DNA of 64,000 nucleotides from contig OZ020625.1 of assembly GCA_963971575.1 (NCBI GenBank), forward strand, positions 23,896,992 to 23,960,991, in the 5' to 3' direction. The position numbers and the translations under genes were made by a program. The notes under the pieces were generated by a model. That model did not search any database, was not told the DNA's origin, and saw only the letters and a program-made list of their open reading frames with translations. Shown here in pieces: positions 20,428 through 35,300 of the stretch. Position 1 is the stretch's first letter. Every line of letters starts with the position of its first letter. Source of the stretch: Liopterus haemorrhoidalis (lineage: Eukaryota; Arthropoda; Insecta; Coleoptera; Dytiscidae).

Positions 20428-23400
20428 GTAAGATTCACTTATAACTCAATATCGGGTGTATTCTGTAAGAAATGCGTTAAAATTAGCGTCAGGTTAATAT
20501 TTTTATTTTAACTTCATGTCTAACGTCATTATCCAAAAATGTTATTCTGTAAGAGCATTTGTTAAGGTAAGACTTAATACAATATTTGTTAAAGCGAGGC
20601 GCTAACTCACCCTGTAGAGAGGCTAATATTAACTGCACGCGCATGCGCTGTTGCGTTGAATTTTAACAGGAGTATTTATTTAGTCAAATGCCAAGAGAAT
20701 CTTAACCTAATATTTCAGTGTTGAATTAAATATTCAGTGACGAAATTTATTTTAAAAATGGAACAGAAATGTTTGGTCCTGTGATTCTCATTATAACTGG
20801 TTTCCACAGTGTATGAAATAAAAATATAGCTTTATTCAACTTTTGTTTAGTCAATTTATATACTACATTGTATTATAACAGTTTATCTAATTTTTTAATA
20901 ATATGTGAATTATATGTTCATTCTATTTTTAAAAAGGTGTTCGGTGATATTAATTATTAAATTTGATTTATTACGCTATTTCTACCCTGGAATAACACTG
21001 TTGTGATCGTCACTATCAATCTCATCAATTGTTTCTTCAAATAATACATCATTAAAATGTACTGCGATATTTTGAAACAAGGCGGAGGCATAAGTGAAGT
21101 TTTGTAGTTTTTAGAGGATTATAATTTTAAGTTCTGTGTCTCAACAAAAACTAAAACTGCTCTTCAATACTCCATTTACTTCATTTCTATACAATTATTT
21201 GAACTTGCGTCTGGGTTACTTGTATAACAAAAATTATGAAGCGTCATTCTTATCTCTACTGTAAAGAATTCACTTTAAAAAGTAATAGAAAGTTGATTAA
21301 TATTCCTACCGTCTTGTGTTTTATTCATTTTTTTTAAATAACATGACATTTACTTAAATAGGATCAGCCATTTTTTTCAAACTAAACACTAGTGTTAACT
21401 TTTAAAGCCACCGTTTCGGCAGGCGCTTATTGTAGAACGTTAACTGGCTATTTTAACGCCGCCGCGCTATAATTTTAACAAATATATGTTTAGCGAATAG
21501 CATTTACGTTAAAAATGGTGTTAAAAAAATTAACGTCAGTTTCTGACGCTAAGATTTTAACATCATGCTTAGAGAATAGACCCGAATACGGGTCTATTAA
21601 ATCAGAGAAAAACACAAGATTTGGAAAAAAGTGGAAATGCAATTTTCCATATAACCGGAAATTTTTCAATTTTTTTTCGTTTTATCAAGAAATGTCTCAA
21701 GTAAAAGTTGTTAGTTATTGCATTTATAGCAACTTTTGTTAAATAAATTTTTTCGAAATATTTTTCTGTTAAATATTCGGAAAAATTTTAAAATCGACAC
21801 GAGTAAACTCTCATTTCTAGTCAACCGATTTTTACCAAAAGTTGATCAACTCGTGCCATTGATGTCAAAAGCTTAAATATGAAGTTTCATAAAAATCCTA
21901 TTAACCGATTTGATCTGCACGTGTACAGACAGACAGACAGGCAGACGGACGGACGGACGGATGGACAGATAGACAGACAGACAGATAGACCGACAGACAT
22001 TATGCTAAAAATAGTCAAAACGTTTTGCAGGGACCTCAATTCGTGGAGATCCATCGAAATCTCGAAATGTAAAAATCGGTATGATCACAATACCTCCCAC
22101 ATACCCTTTTCACACTAGATCTTTAAGACGAGTGAACTTAAAGTTCACCGATGTTTAAGATCGGTATGCTTTCACACTTGATGTTTAAATCTCTGGTGCT
22201 GTCATCAGCTACAGTAATTTTGTCCTTAAGTTACCGTCATGAAATTACCATTTTTGAACTGTCTGCGCAGACGCACATTTTGAATTATTATAAACAATTA
22301 AGGATATTTCATTTCATTCTACAATAAAGGCACTACAATAAAGAATATATTACACCTGCATTAACATGTAAGTCGATACATTTTATCTCAATTATTGTAG
22401 CTCTGTATTTTATTAAACACATTATTAAAATAAATAATTTTATTATAACAATAAGTATAAACTTCTTATAACGTCGATATAATACAGTATTCTTGTTTAT
22501 GATAATATAAAATGTTGACAGCACAAATTCAAGGAGTATTTTTTTATAATAGAATTTAAGTTGGCAATGCGGACGAAGTTTAAGACGCAGATCTCTGTCT
22601 TAAACATCGGTCGTGTTTAGACGAGGCCGTACGGTTTCACATTAGCGTTTAAAGATCCATTCACTTAAACATCCGATCTTAAAGATCTAGTGTGAAAAGG
22701 GTATTATATATGTTGACGGTCGGTAAAAAGTTGTGAATTGGGTGACGTTATTTCAGTCAGTCTGTATGTAAAGAGAATGAAATTCATTTTAAAAGATTAA
22801 TTTTTGTTTCAGATTGCATGGTAGTGATATAAACGAAAGAGAAGTTAGTTCTACGTTGTCGAGTATTGCCTCCGGACCATGCGAGACCAGAGAGACCAGA
22901 ACTAACGGAAAGTGGAGCTGCGAAACCTGCACCTATCTGAATAATGCTAAAGATCATCTATGTAGTCAGTGCGGACACCCAGCACCATTCGACAAACACA
23001 GTAAGTTGCATTTGATTAAATTTGATTTAACATCGGAGAAGTCTTGGCTGATGTTGATTGCGTAACAATAGGGGATAGGCATGATTTTTTTTTTATTTTT
23101 TATTATATTCCTCTTGTTAAATATAATCATAAAAAACAGTTTTTATTTTATTTTTTTTGTAATTTGAAGGCTTAAAAAAATCATAAATGTATGTAGCGCG
23201 CGAAAACGACGTGTGACGTCATACCCTTCTAACTGACGTATGACACTACTAGCTTACCGGCGTACATAGTCTGTTGTGAACTTATTTGTTTGTATAACTT
23301 TCATAGGTTATGTAAAGTTAGAGTGATTTTAGTTAAAATAAAGTTTAATTCTATAAAAACAATTTATACATGTTTACCGAATTAAATTTTCTATTAAAAT

Positions 23401-26400
23401 AGATAACTTATATTGCAGTATTTCAATTATGCCTCTAACGTTTTGTAACTTCATGTAAACAATGTAGTAAAATTCTGACATCTAAATTACATAAATATTT
23501 ACATTTTACAGAGTTGCAGCGTTTGTTTACATAAAGTTATAGAATATAAAATAAAAATTACTTTGACACCACGTATTTCCTCAGCACTGTAGCATTCATT
23601 ATTTTTCATATATTCCATGAGCATAAATGCATCAATGTTGGGTAAATTATCCTCTGAGCCCTAACAAAATCTTTATCTGCCATTTTAATAATAAATGCGT
23701 GAAAAATTGCTTAAAAACAAATACAAAACTCTCGAACAATACAATACACACACGTGTAAAGATTATGTTGTAGCTGTATCTGTGATGTGAAACCCCTCTC
23801 GTTTGACGTCATACTCAGTCGTTTTACTCGACAACCTTCGCTCCGTGGTCGGCTTATTTCAAATTTACAATATTTTAATTCAAAAATTTGGCTATAATAT
23901 TAATTAAAATGTAATTTTTGTTTTGTTAGGTGACGTAACTAACATTAACATATCAAAATAATGTAGTTTTAAGGAAATACAAATTTTATGCGTATCCCCT
24001 TTTGAGAAGTGACATTATGGCGCGTCTACATCGAGGCAACATGGTGGCGTGCGACCGTTCGACATGTCGCATGCTACCAATGTGTAGCGGTCTGATAGGA
24101 GCCGTGCGACATGTTGCTCGCTCCCGTTACTTGGCGGTAAACATCAATGAGTTTTCGTGCGACACGCTACCACTTCTATAAGCCACATGTTCGCCATTTT
24201 GATATTTGAAAGTTCTTATTATAGAAGTATTTGTTTTTTAAATTAACTAGTGTTGTAAGCATTGTGTATGAACAAAAATTATTATTACTTAAATTTATTT
24301 AAGGTAAGTGAGTAAATATAAGTTTTGTTAAAATAGAGTATGAGAAATAATGATAAAGGGTGTTTTTTTTTAGAGGTATAGAACTTTAAATTGCAATAAA
24401 ACAGCGATGGATTATTCGATTGACATGATTTTTTTTTTATTCGAAAGATAATCTTGTGGCATTACATTTTAAATATGATTTCTGGCATATGACCGCCACG
24501 GCTGGCTCGGATGTAGTCCAATCTGGACGTCCAATTTTCGATGACTTTTTCCAACATTTGTGGCCGTATATCGGCAATAACACGGCGAATGTTGTCTTCC
24601 AAATGGTCAAGCGTTTGTGGCTTATCCGCATAGACCAATGACTTTACATAGCCCCACAGAAAGTAGTCCAGCGGTGTTAAATCACAAGATCTTGGAGGCC
24701 AATTCACAGGTCCAAAACGTGAAATTAGGCGGTCACCAAACGTGTCTTTCAATAAATCGATTGTGGCACGAGCTGTGTGACATGTTGCGCCGTCTTGTTG
24801 GTATGATTTAATGTAATGCCACAAGATTATCTTTCGAATAAAAAAAAATTCATGTCAATCGAATAATCCATCGTTGTTTTATTGCAATTTAAAGTTCTAT
24901 ACCTCTAAAAAAAACACCCGTTATAATTAAGTAAGGTTATGTTTTTGTTATGGAATTAAAATTTGTTTTAAAATAGTATAAATTAGCTTGATATTATTTA
25001 TAGGTATGCGAATGCCATATAATTTCTTCGATCCGCCATATTTATTCGGTAAAGTAACAGATCTCGCAATTATAATCTTCTCAATTATAATTTTTCGTGT
25101 TGAAAATTCCATGACTGAACAGAAGATGTTCAATTTTTTTCCAGTTTAATATTCTTAGTTTCAGAGTGGAATACTCGATCTTTCCTAATTTAACGTCTTT
25201 CGTATCTCTTGTAATAAACAAATTAGCAATGCTTAAACACTTCCAAAAACACCCTGTATATCTGTATATTTGTTATAATATTTTATCTAACCCAAATTTA
25301 ACAAGAATACATGTTGTTAACTATTTGTTTAACTGAAAGTCTACTTGACAAACACAGTTATAAACAAAGCCAGACACGTTTGTTTGTATTGCAATTGTAT
25401 GTACACATGGATGAAAAGTGTAGGCAGAGACTAGTGATAAAATTCAATTACTATGAATGACGAGTTATTCTTTTGTTATTTTACTCGTTTGTTATTTTAC
25501 TCGTTTGTTAAACGTATGCAACTTGTTTTATTGTGCACTTAACTTTTCAATGAGTATTTGTTTTAGTAATTAGTTAAATATGAGTAATTTTTGTTGCTAA
25601 ATTTAGTCAAGAGCACAAAATATGTTGACATTTAGCATTCGAGCGATCTGTTGGCCTCTTTATTTACTAAATATCTACGCAGTTTTATTATAATAATAAT
25701 AATAAATTTATTTATTAATTACCTTCTACAGCTAGTACAAAATACTTATATAAATAAATTTGCAAAAATAAAACTAAAAATTGTACATACATTTATACAT
25801 GTAATACAAATTATACAACAATAACACTATAAAACCACATACAAATCAAATTATAGTTAATAATATACATCTATAAATAGGTCCCAGTTAGTTGTTTAAC
25901 TAAAAGTTTTTTAAATGTTTTTACATTAACGCTATTGCGGATTACATTTGGTAAGGTGTTATACTCCAGAAGACCTCTATGAAAAATATTGTTTTCAGCC
26001 ATTGCTGTTTTAATGGGTGGTAGATAATAATTGTCCTTATATCTCGTGTTATACGTGTGTATATCTTTAAATCTCTTTATATCTTGAGATAAATAACTAG
26101 GCAGTAAGTTATTTTCCATTTTGAAAATAAAGGACATCGCATTCACCTTTATAATATTTACAATATTTAACCAACCCAGAGCTTTTAGCATATCCGTTAT
26201 TCTGGAGTATCTACTTTGTTTTAAAATTACCCTCCTTGCTCTGTTTTGCAGCATTTGCAAACGTTTAATTTCAGTTTTGCTGCAGATATATAAAAAGGTA
26301 CAACAATATTGGAAATGTGGTTTTATTATTGCTTCGCATATTTGCTTAGCACACCAGAGTGACACGTGGGGTCGTATTCTTCTTAAATAATTAATCTTTG

Positions 26401-29400
26401 TAACAATTTTTTTAGAAATATAATTTACATGATTTTTACCCGATAAATCTTCGTCAATAATTACCCCTAAATATTTAAATTCAGATATAATCTGTCTCAA
26501 TTTGTAATACGAAACTAGATCTGGTTACTTTAGTGACTGTTGTGGTGTAAATAGACTTTTGTAGAATCATGTGAACTTGTAAATCTGGCTTTTAATAGTA
26601 TGGTTAAGTTTCATCATATTGAGGTTATTACTAAATTGACATGTCAAAATTGTGATTGACATGTCAAATATTTTGAATGTATATATTTATATTTATTTCA
26701 TCAAACTTTCGATTATTACTCGTAGAATAGTAAAAAAATATTACGATTATCAATGAAATATCGTGATAAAATATAAAAAACAAACAAACATATTATATAA
26801 TAATAATTTATCATTTTATTCTGCTGCCCTTAAAATCTAATTCTTGTTTTGCAAAATTTAATAACATTAAACAAAAATATTCATTTTTTGAATGTAAATC
26901 CCAAATTTTTCTCTGCAAATCTTTCCGAAACATGTAGTCTGTGGTTCTATCTGTTTTCTTATTATTACCTCTTCCCATGTTCGTCGGTCTTAAATTTTCT
27001 ACACCTTCATTTAAAATTTTTCTTACTTCTCCTTCAGAAATCTAAAGAAATTGAAATGGGTAAATTATTTTATATTTCACAACAAAAAGGAAACCAAGAT
27101 TTACTGAAAAAATATCTGCCACAAGGTCTATAATTTCGCTTCATTTTAATTTTGTTCCATTTTTTTCTAAAAGATTTCCATAAGCGTTATATATGTGTTT
27201 TTTTGTATATTTATCTAATTGTTGTCTCTTATGCATATTTTCTGATGTTATGTTCTTATATTGGTTGTATTAAAATACGTTTCAATTAAAAAAATAAATT
27301 GACATATAATTTAATGTCAAATATGAATTGTCAAATGTTTTGAAAGGTGCCATTTCAGCAGTACCACCCTAAGATGATATTTTAAATAGACAACATAAAA
27401 AATGAAATTTTCCTCTTAGTTTCGTATTACAAATTGAGACAGATAATACTAAATTTATTTTTTCTCCTCCCATTTCTATTTTAAAACCATCTTTTGCATT
27501 TTTTGTTCCTTTGTTACCAATTAACATTCCCATGGTTTTTTTAATATTAAGTTTGAGCTTATTTTTAGTCAGCCATTTTTCAATATTGATAAGTTACCTG
27601 TTTACTGTGCACTGAATATTCTTTATATCGTCATTCGTGTAATAAATCAAGGTATCGTCAGCGAATACAGTCTGTTCCAAACGGTTAAGCGGAACTAGAT
27701 TTTGCAATATAGTTACTTTCATCGTTTAAATCGTGCTTTTCGGCCGTTTTGTTTAAGCTTTGTAAATCATACTTACAATTAACATTTTTTGGTTAAGGTT
27801 AATATCATTTTAAAATGTCATTTTCTTTATATTTTGATTTTTTGTGTCATTCTTAATACAAATTTCCCATTTATTTATTTTTTTGTAATTAAAATACGTA
27901 AAAAAAATATTTAATTTTGACATATTTCATTCGTTTCCATGGTTTCATTGTTGAAATTTTAAATTTTGACATACCAACGTAAAAAATGAAATAATCCAAG
28001 AAAGGTCCCTTCTCGTGGCAACCTAAAAGAATTAAATTCCCATTTAGTTCCGCTTAACCGTTTGGAACAGACTGTAGGTAGACATTACAATTTTTTATCA
28101 CGTTTTTAATGTCATTAACAAAAAAAAATAAAAAACAGTGGTCCTAGAACACTACCTTGAGGTACTACAAGATTATTCTTACGAAAGTCTGACTGATGGT
28201 TATTAAATTTGACGGCTTGCAATCTATCTGATAAATAAGAGCGTAAAAGGTTGAAAGCTGTCCCTCTGATACCATAACTTTGCAGTTTGTTTATAATTAC
28301 TCCCCTATCAATTGTTTCAAAAGCTCTACTTAAATCTAAAAATACAGCACAGGTTAATTTCTTATTTGAATTCTTAGTTAAATTCTTATTTGAAGATTCT
28401 TTTAGACCCAATATAATCTCGATCTTTTTCATGATTATATTTTGTTATATTAAAATGTAATAATGCGATTTTTTAACATCATTTCGTTTAGAACGTATTA
28501 TGATGTATTATGATGAATTACTTGTTTACGTCAAATTTAGACAGGTTACAAGTGACATACAAGTTACTAATATAATCAGTGGGGTAGGTAGGTTGTTTTC
28601 CTGGAGGATATTTGTGTAATATTTGATGATAGTCATATACAGTCTTGTGCGCAAAAATAGCAGTATGTTATTTTTCGAAAATAAAACAAAATCTATGTTA
28701 CTGAGGCCTGGTATTTCCACCTTACTGTTATCTATAAGAATAACTATCAATGGGATAATATTATCCATTTGATAGTCGCTAGGATAAATTGCTTTCTGTA
28801 TTTCCAACTCAAGTTATAGCTATTCTGATTGATAATAATATTTTCGAATGTTTTTACTTGCTCGACCTTAATATATAAGAGGCAAGTATTGTAATCGCGA
28901 AAATTTTCGATGTCGAGATTTTGACTGATGACCACGTTTCATGGTCCAAGGAATCCAAAAAACCTATTTTCGAAGTGCCGTCCGTATGTGTTTGTGTCTG
29001 TGTGGATACACGATAACTCAAAAACGGTTTAACTTAAAGAGTTCGTTCTGGTACTAAAAAATTCTCCTAATAATTGAGAAGAACCCTATTGTTTTTTATT
29101 AAAATCCGAAACCGGAAACGGAAGTTATTAAACTTTAAAATTTAAAAAAATTCGTAACTAGTAAACCAAGCCTTGGACAAAAATTTGTATAGGACATAAT
29201 TTGATATATTTTTGAAGGTTTGCCTAAATCTTCTTTTAAATTTATTAAAAAAAGAATTTTTTTTTTTTTTTATGTATTTTTTTTAGTGTTATTTTTTTTA
29301 TGGGAGGGCAAGTCTAGCGGAGGTGTCCCTTCGCCACTGGTTTTATGTTATGTTGTGCACGAATAAAAGAGAGATAGATGCAACTGTCAAAATTTTGTAC

Positions 29401-32227
29401 AGAAAAATGTGCGATAAACGCCCAAGAAGCACAAATTTCAATATTTCCGAAACAAGGCAACTTGTAAATCTCTTAAAATGTAAAAATGTTATAGAAAATA
29501 AAGCTACTGACGCTATACATCTAAAAGATAAACAAGGGGCCTGGGATTAAAAATTGTATTTTTTTAATGCATCCTGCATACAGAATATATACAAGGTTTC
29601 TCAAAAGAAATTTTATATTTATTTAGCTTACTGCGTGAACGCAACGTATCCGAGGGGCGCGGGGGTTATGTCAATCGGTAGCCTGGCTCTTGGGAATATA
29701 GTCGCTATGGAGCGTTTCTCGGGAGCAGATCGCGCGTTATGCGTGCGAGAGTTTTACAAAAACGGTGATTCGGCGACTGTAGCGCGTAGAAAATTCTGCA
29801 GTATTCGAGGTTTTCGCCACTTAAATGATGCGCCAAGCATTCCTCTCATTCGACATTGGGTTAAAAAGTTTGAAGAGACTGGTACAACGCTGGATAAATC
29901 AAAATCCGGGCGACCTAGGTCATCAAGAACGGTAAAAAACGTGGAGAATGTTAATCAGTCTGTTCGTGACGACCCGAACCTTTCAATTCGGAAGCGCGCA
30001 AGTGCTTTAAATGTGCATAGATCATCATTACATCGCATTATGCACAAAGACCTAAAGCTGCACCCCTACAAAATTCAATTGGTGCAAGAATTAAAGCCCC
30101 AAGATGCCAGTCAGAGGCTTAATTTCGTAAATCAGGTGATTGAGCGATTTTCAACGTTTACCAACATTTTGTTTTCGGATGAAGCTCATTTTCATCTTAA
30201 TGGCCACGTAAATAAGCAGAACTGCCGCTACTGGAGTGCAACGAATCCGAAATGCAAACATCAGAAACCCCTACATTCGCCTAAAGTGACCGTATGGGCT
30301 GCGATGTCGGCGCGAGGAATTATCGGCCCTTACTTTTTTGAAGACGAAAGGGGGCGTGCAGTTACAGTGAATTCAGAGCGTTATGTGGAGATGTTAGACA
30401 ACTTCTTGGTACCTGAACTGCAAAACTTTCCTGGCTATAACCAAAGAACATGGTTCCAACAGGACGGAGCAACTTCACACACGTCCAATATGTCTCGTGA
30501 AATTTTCTCAGGCAAATTGATCTCCCGGAGAGGTGACATAAATTGGCCTCCACGTAGTCCAGATTTAACCCCTATGGACTTTTTCCTATGGGGTTATTTT
30601 AAATCTAAAGTTTACGCCAATAAACCGACTTCACTGGCGTATTTGAAAGAAAATATCCGTCACGAAATGGCAGCCATCCCTGAGTCCACCTGTCGAGACG
30701 TCATAAGTAATTTCACTGTTCGATTAAATGAGTGCCGAGAACGCGAGGGTCTACATTTAGACGATATTATTTTTAAGAAATAAATCCCCAAAAAGTGTAT
30801 TTTAATAATTAATAAACATTTTTTCTATATACGGCTTACTTTTTTTTTTAATCGATCCACTCTCAATATAAAATTTCTTTTGAGACACCTTGTAGTATAT
30901 AATAAAAGTATTATTTTTGTTAATCTCGAAGTGTTTCAACAATTGCGTAAATAATTTTTTTTTTGAAAAATTTTCGAATATGTCTTTGCGTATATTAATT
31001 GAGGTTACCTTGTAGATTTTCTTCATTTTAGAATTTAGAGCGTATATTAATTTTATTAAATCTTTTGGTAACAAGAGTGCTATGAATCGTAAAATTTGAG
31101 TTTTTATCAACTCAGATTAGCTTTACTACTCTTAAAAGAATTATTTTTAGATTTTCGTCTGTCTGCTTGTTATTGAAAATTCTTTATTTTAATTATTAAA
31201 TTTTTATTCAGGTCAGGTGTAGGAGTAAATATTTTCATAAAATATTAACTAAAACATTCATGTTTGGTTTGATTAAGAAGGATCGTTTTTTTCCACAATT
31301 CTTACTCTCTGGAGATAGACCCTTTCCCTTCATTTATAATTAAAATGGACGGCTTTAAATTTTTCAATTAATTTACAACTTTGTTTTATGCGAGTTGATG
31401 TTTAGCTTGGTCTACGCCAGTTAAGACAAATAAACTTGGCGAGAAATATGAGAATTAGCAAATTAAAATTGTACAGGGTGTCTATAAAATATTACTGTAA
31501 AGTTTAGAGGCAGTTAAGTAAATAAACTGTGTACAACAGTGTACAAACTTTAATTAAAACGCCAATTAAAAAGAACAATGTTTTTTTTTTCATTTAAGTA
31601 GGATTAAAATATTTTATAACTTAACTTAGCCGCAATCTAATCATAATACAATTATGATGGTTTTATCTGATGTTAATAATTGTTTTTCAGCAGGTTCTAA
31701 TATAACGGAGAGTACGTTACACGAGCACATACAGCCTTTGCGGATATCCCAGCATTCGGACCTGGCGCAGAGTCTGTCCAGGTCGCGGAACAGCAGTCCT
31801 CCAACTAGTTCTACCAACATTGAGAACAGCAGGCGTACCAACAAATGGACATGTGCGGTAAGTAACTATACACGTTCACATAACCCAAGATTGTTAAAGT
31901 AAAAGTTGTCTCGTAACTTCTGACCAATCAGAGCGTGAGAGGGAATAAGTCACACGTATGCGTAGTTCAAACTAACATACAGAATTAATATAGATGTTGC
32001 ACGTTTTTAAATATTTGTATTGACTTTCTTCATAATAGATATTTATTTCAAGACAGTTCTACAGAATAAATTATAAATAAAAACCTCAGGAAACTTTATA
32101 CTGATTTATATAAAATTTAAGGTGATTTGAGAAATTCTTATTAGCAAATACTTCGGGTAGCTAGACCTATACTTTTCGAAGGACCGTCATTTTGTCGTCT
32201 GTCTGTCTGTCTGTCTGCCTGTCTGCC

Positions 32228-32314
<87 letters not shown>

Positions 32315-35300
32315 TCGGTAAAAATTGTAGCCAAACGGCTAAACCTAGAGAGTTGAAATTTGGCATGCTTGTACAACTCTTTCACCCGCACATAGGAAAA
32401 ATACTAAAACATCTAAAAAACATATCTCCCTAAAAATATAAACAAATATGTGCTCATTGAAAAAAATATATATATTTTTTTTAAATTCTGAGTAGGGTAT
32501 CAAATGAAAGCCCTTAGTACGTGGATTAACGATCAAAATTTTATTTTTGCAAAATAAATTATTTTGACGCGATTTTTGTCAAAATTGTGCAAAAAAAAAA
32601 TTGTCATAGCCTGTAGCCCAGTTGGTTTAAACTAAAAATCTCAAATAATTCTGAATAATGTACATTGGTGTACATCAGATTATGTTTTCGGAAAATAACG
32701 CAATTTTTGTGTTTTTAACTAAAATATGTAAAATATTTAATTCGCTATGTAACAAAATAAAATCAAATGAAAGCCCTTAGTACGTGGATTAACGATCAAA
32801 ATTTTATTTTTTGCAAACTACAGTTCGATTCTTGTCAATTTTATTTTTTCTGTATTTTTTTTTTGCATTTTTATTTTGTTTAAATTATTTTGTCAAAATT
32901 CTAGTTATATTTTGGCAAATGTTGCATTTAATTTTTAAAAGGGGAAATTTCCAGTGGGAAGTGTTGAAATTATAATTTAATTCTATGTTTGAATGTATAC
33001 GAAATCAGAGGGGTGGAGCTTATGACTTAAACAACCAATGGAAGCCATAGGCGCAATTTTCAAAAACTTAATGAACCTGGCTATATTAAAAAAAAATACT
33101 GCACATATTTAGAAACCTAAATAATGGTATTGGGCATTCGAATTAAAATTAACAAAAAAATATTTTAACATAAAATTTGTTTTGGCATCCCAAATAATCA
33201 TCATTCACTTACTAAATACCTGCGAAACCCTGAAATGTGTGAAAATTCACAATTCACGTACATTTTTTCTTTGAAGCATTTTATGAAAATCTTAATATCG
33301 AGTCGCTTCGTTTGTAGTATTTTGTTAATACCAATAATTTTATGAGTTAATTATTTGTTGTTAAAACCTCGTCCATTAAATTTAAACCGGTATCAAAGTC
33401 TCAAATTTGAAGACCACCTACTGGTAGATATGTTTATTATTTTACTGATTAAAAAGCAAATATTCATTTTAAAAATTAAACGATGAATGAACCAAAGAAA
33501 ATATTTCTATGCTTCACATTACCATTGCCAAACTAATAAATAAAAATCTAAATATTTATTACATAAAATAAGCATTAAAACATTATTCCATTAACTGGTT
33601 TCAAATAAACAAGTCACAAACAGTAACCTTGCCAAACAACATTTATTGACGTTGTGTTTTTAAAAGCTAGGTTCATTGGTTTGTTTATGTTTTCTGTTGT
33701 TTTCAATTTGCGAATATTTATTTTAGTATCTTTCATGTGAGTTACTTCTTTAAATGTTAGTTTAGTTTTATTGTCGTGTATCACGATTTTTGCTGATAGT
33801 TTTTTTTAAATACATAAAAAGTGTACCAGTTGCTTGTCTGATACAGAGGAAAATTTTGAATAATTCGCGAATAAGTTCATAAATAGTAAATATTTTTTTC
33901 CATGACCACTATAGAATTGACTTATTCTTAAACGCATTTTGTGTGGCGGAAGATCCAAAAATGGCGTCAAAAAGTTGTAAACACGAGGTAGATTCATCCT
34001 GCTATATTTGCGGCGAATTTATCAAAACAAGAGAATGCATCCCATCAGAAATCCAACCATCTTAAAATCCCCTATCACTAGCCAGGTATACTCATCATAC
34101 TTTAAACTCTCAAGCACTATTGTCACACTCGTAATTTTTTTTTGAGCATTACGGAATGAGCCAAAGGTAGAGATGGAAATTTATTTCCATTGTGAAGAAG
34201 GACAGCTTTTAAACTTTTTGTAGAACTGTCTATGAAAAGACGCCAGTCAGAAGGAATGCATGAGATTCCGACCGCCTTGCATAGGCGGTTATACTAAATA
34301 TCCTTGCTACCTTTATTTTTGTCGGACCACAAATAAAGAAAATAATGGCCAGTGACGAATTTTCACAGATACTCAATACTCATGAAAGGAAAGCCTGAAA
34401 GCAGTGGTTCATGGTTTTCTCGGAAATAACAGAGCAGACAATTACAAAGAGCTTATTGCAACTATGCTTGATAACTTTAAACTCATGGGTTACAGAATGT
34501 CCCTTAAAGTGCATATGTTACATATGTACTTGGACCAATTTAAAGATAACATGGGAGCCTATTCGGAAGAACAAGGTGAACGTTTTCATCAAGACGTGAA
34601 GGACTTTGAACGTCGTTATTAAGGGCAATACAATGAGAGTATGATGGGGGACTATATTTGGGGGCTAATACGAGAAAGTCCATACAGTCACAGAAGAAAT
34701 ACGAAAAATAATAATTTCTAAACTTTTTTATATATTCTGTTACAGTAGTTGTTTGTTTCGAATGGTTTTTTTGTAAATAAAACTGATTCAAATTCATAAC
34801 AAAAGTTGGTATTATTTTTACATACAATAAAGGTCTGAAAAAAGGGAAATTTTCTTAAAATCCGTAATTTCATTCTGATAGCTACAAAAGCAAACTTTTT
34901 CGGGTAAAACAATTTTTTCTTTAATTAATAATGTGGAAAAAATAAAAATCAGATATGCAGAACTCAGACTCAAAATTCCTGTTGACCGGTGTTATATGTT
35001 TATAACTTTCTGTTATACATGCACAAAAAACAAATAAGCAATCTTCCCACTTACAGTAGTAGTATTCATAACTATCCTACAAGAAATAATTCCAACATAT
35101 ATCCGATTTTTTTAAGATTGAGTAAATCAAGAAATTGTGAGAACTATTTCGGGATTAAATTCATGAATAAATTTCCAAGCAACATAAAGAACTTAGATTA
35201 CAACAATTTTAAATATACAAGGTGTCTCAAAAGAAATTTTATATTTATTTAGCTTACTGCGTGAACGCAACGTATCCGAGGGGCGCGGGGGTTATGTCAA

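Larger units (their letters stand above)
25685..28432 (-). pseudogene. Non-LTR retrotransposon (RT fragment) with two nested MITEs
   Basis: Minus-strand reverse transcriptase in three pieces. 28432-28115: RT motif A ([15 protein letters not shown]) and motif B ([10 protein letters not shown]). 27665-27443: motif C FADD followed by [20 protein letters not shown] sequence. 26491-25871: [14 protein letters not shown], then [10 protein letters not shown] and the C-terminal region. The tail is an AATAA/TAA-rich run at 25688-25715. The gaps are exactly the two DNA elements 27668-28074 and 26492-27442. 5'-truncated near 28432; no endonuclease domain. Jockey/CR1-like by motif style; clade not firmly assigned. 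Confidence 0.85.

Noticed and set aside
22333..22524. 63-codon frame [18 protein letters not shown], also at 45685-45876
   Set aside because: Shared because it lies inside copies 2 and 3 of one MITE. It is AT-rich and broken in copy 1, with no domain and no sign of selection.
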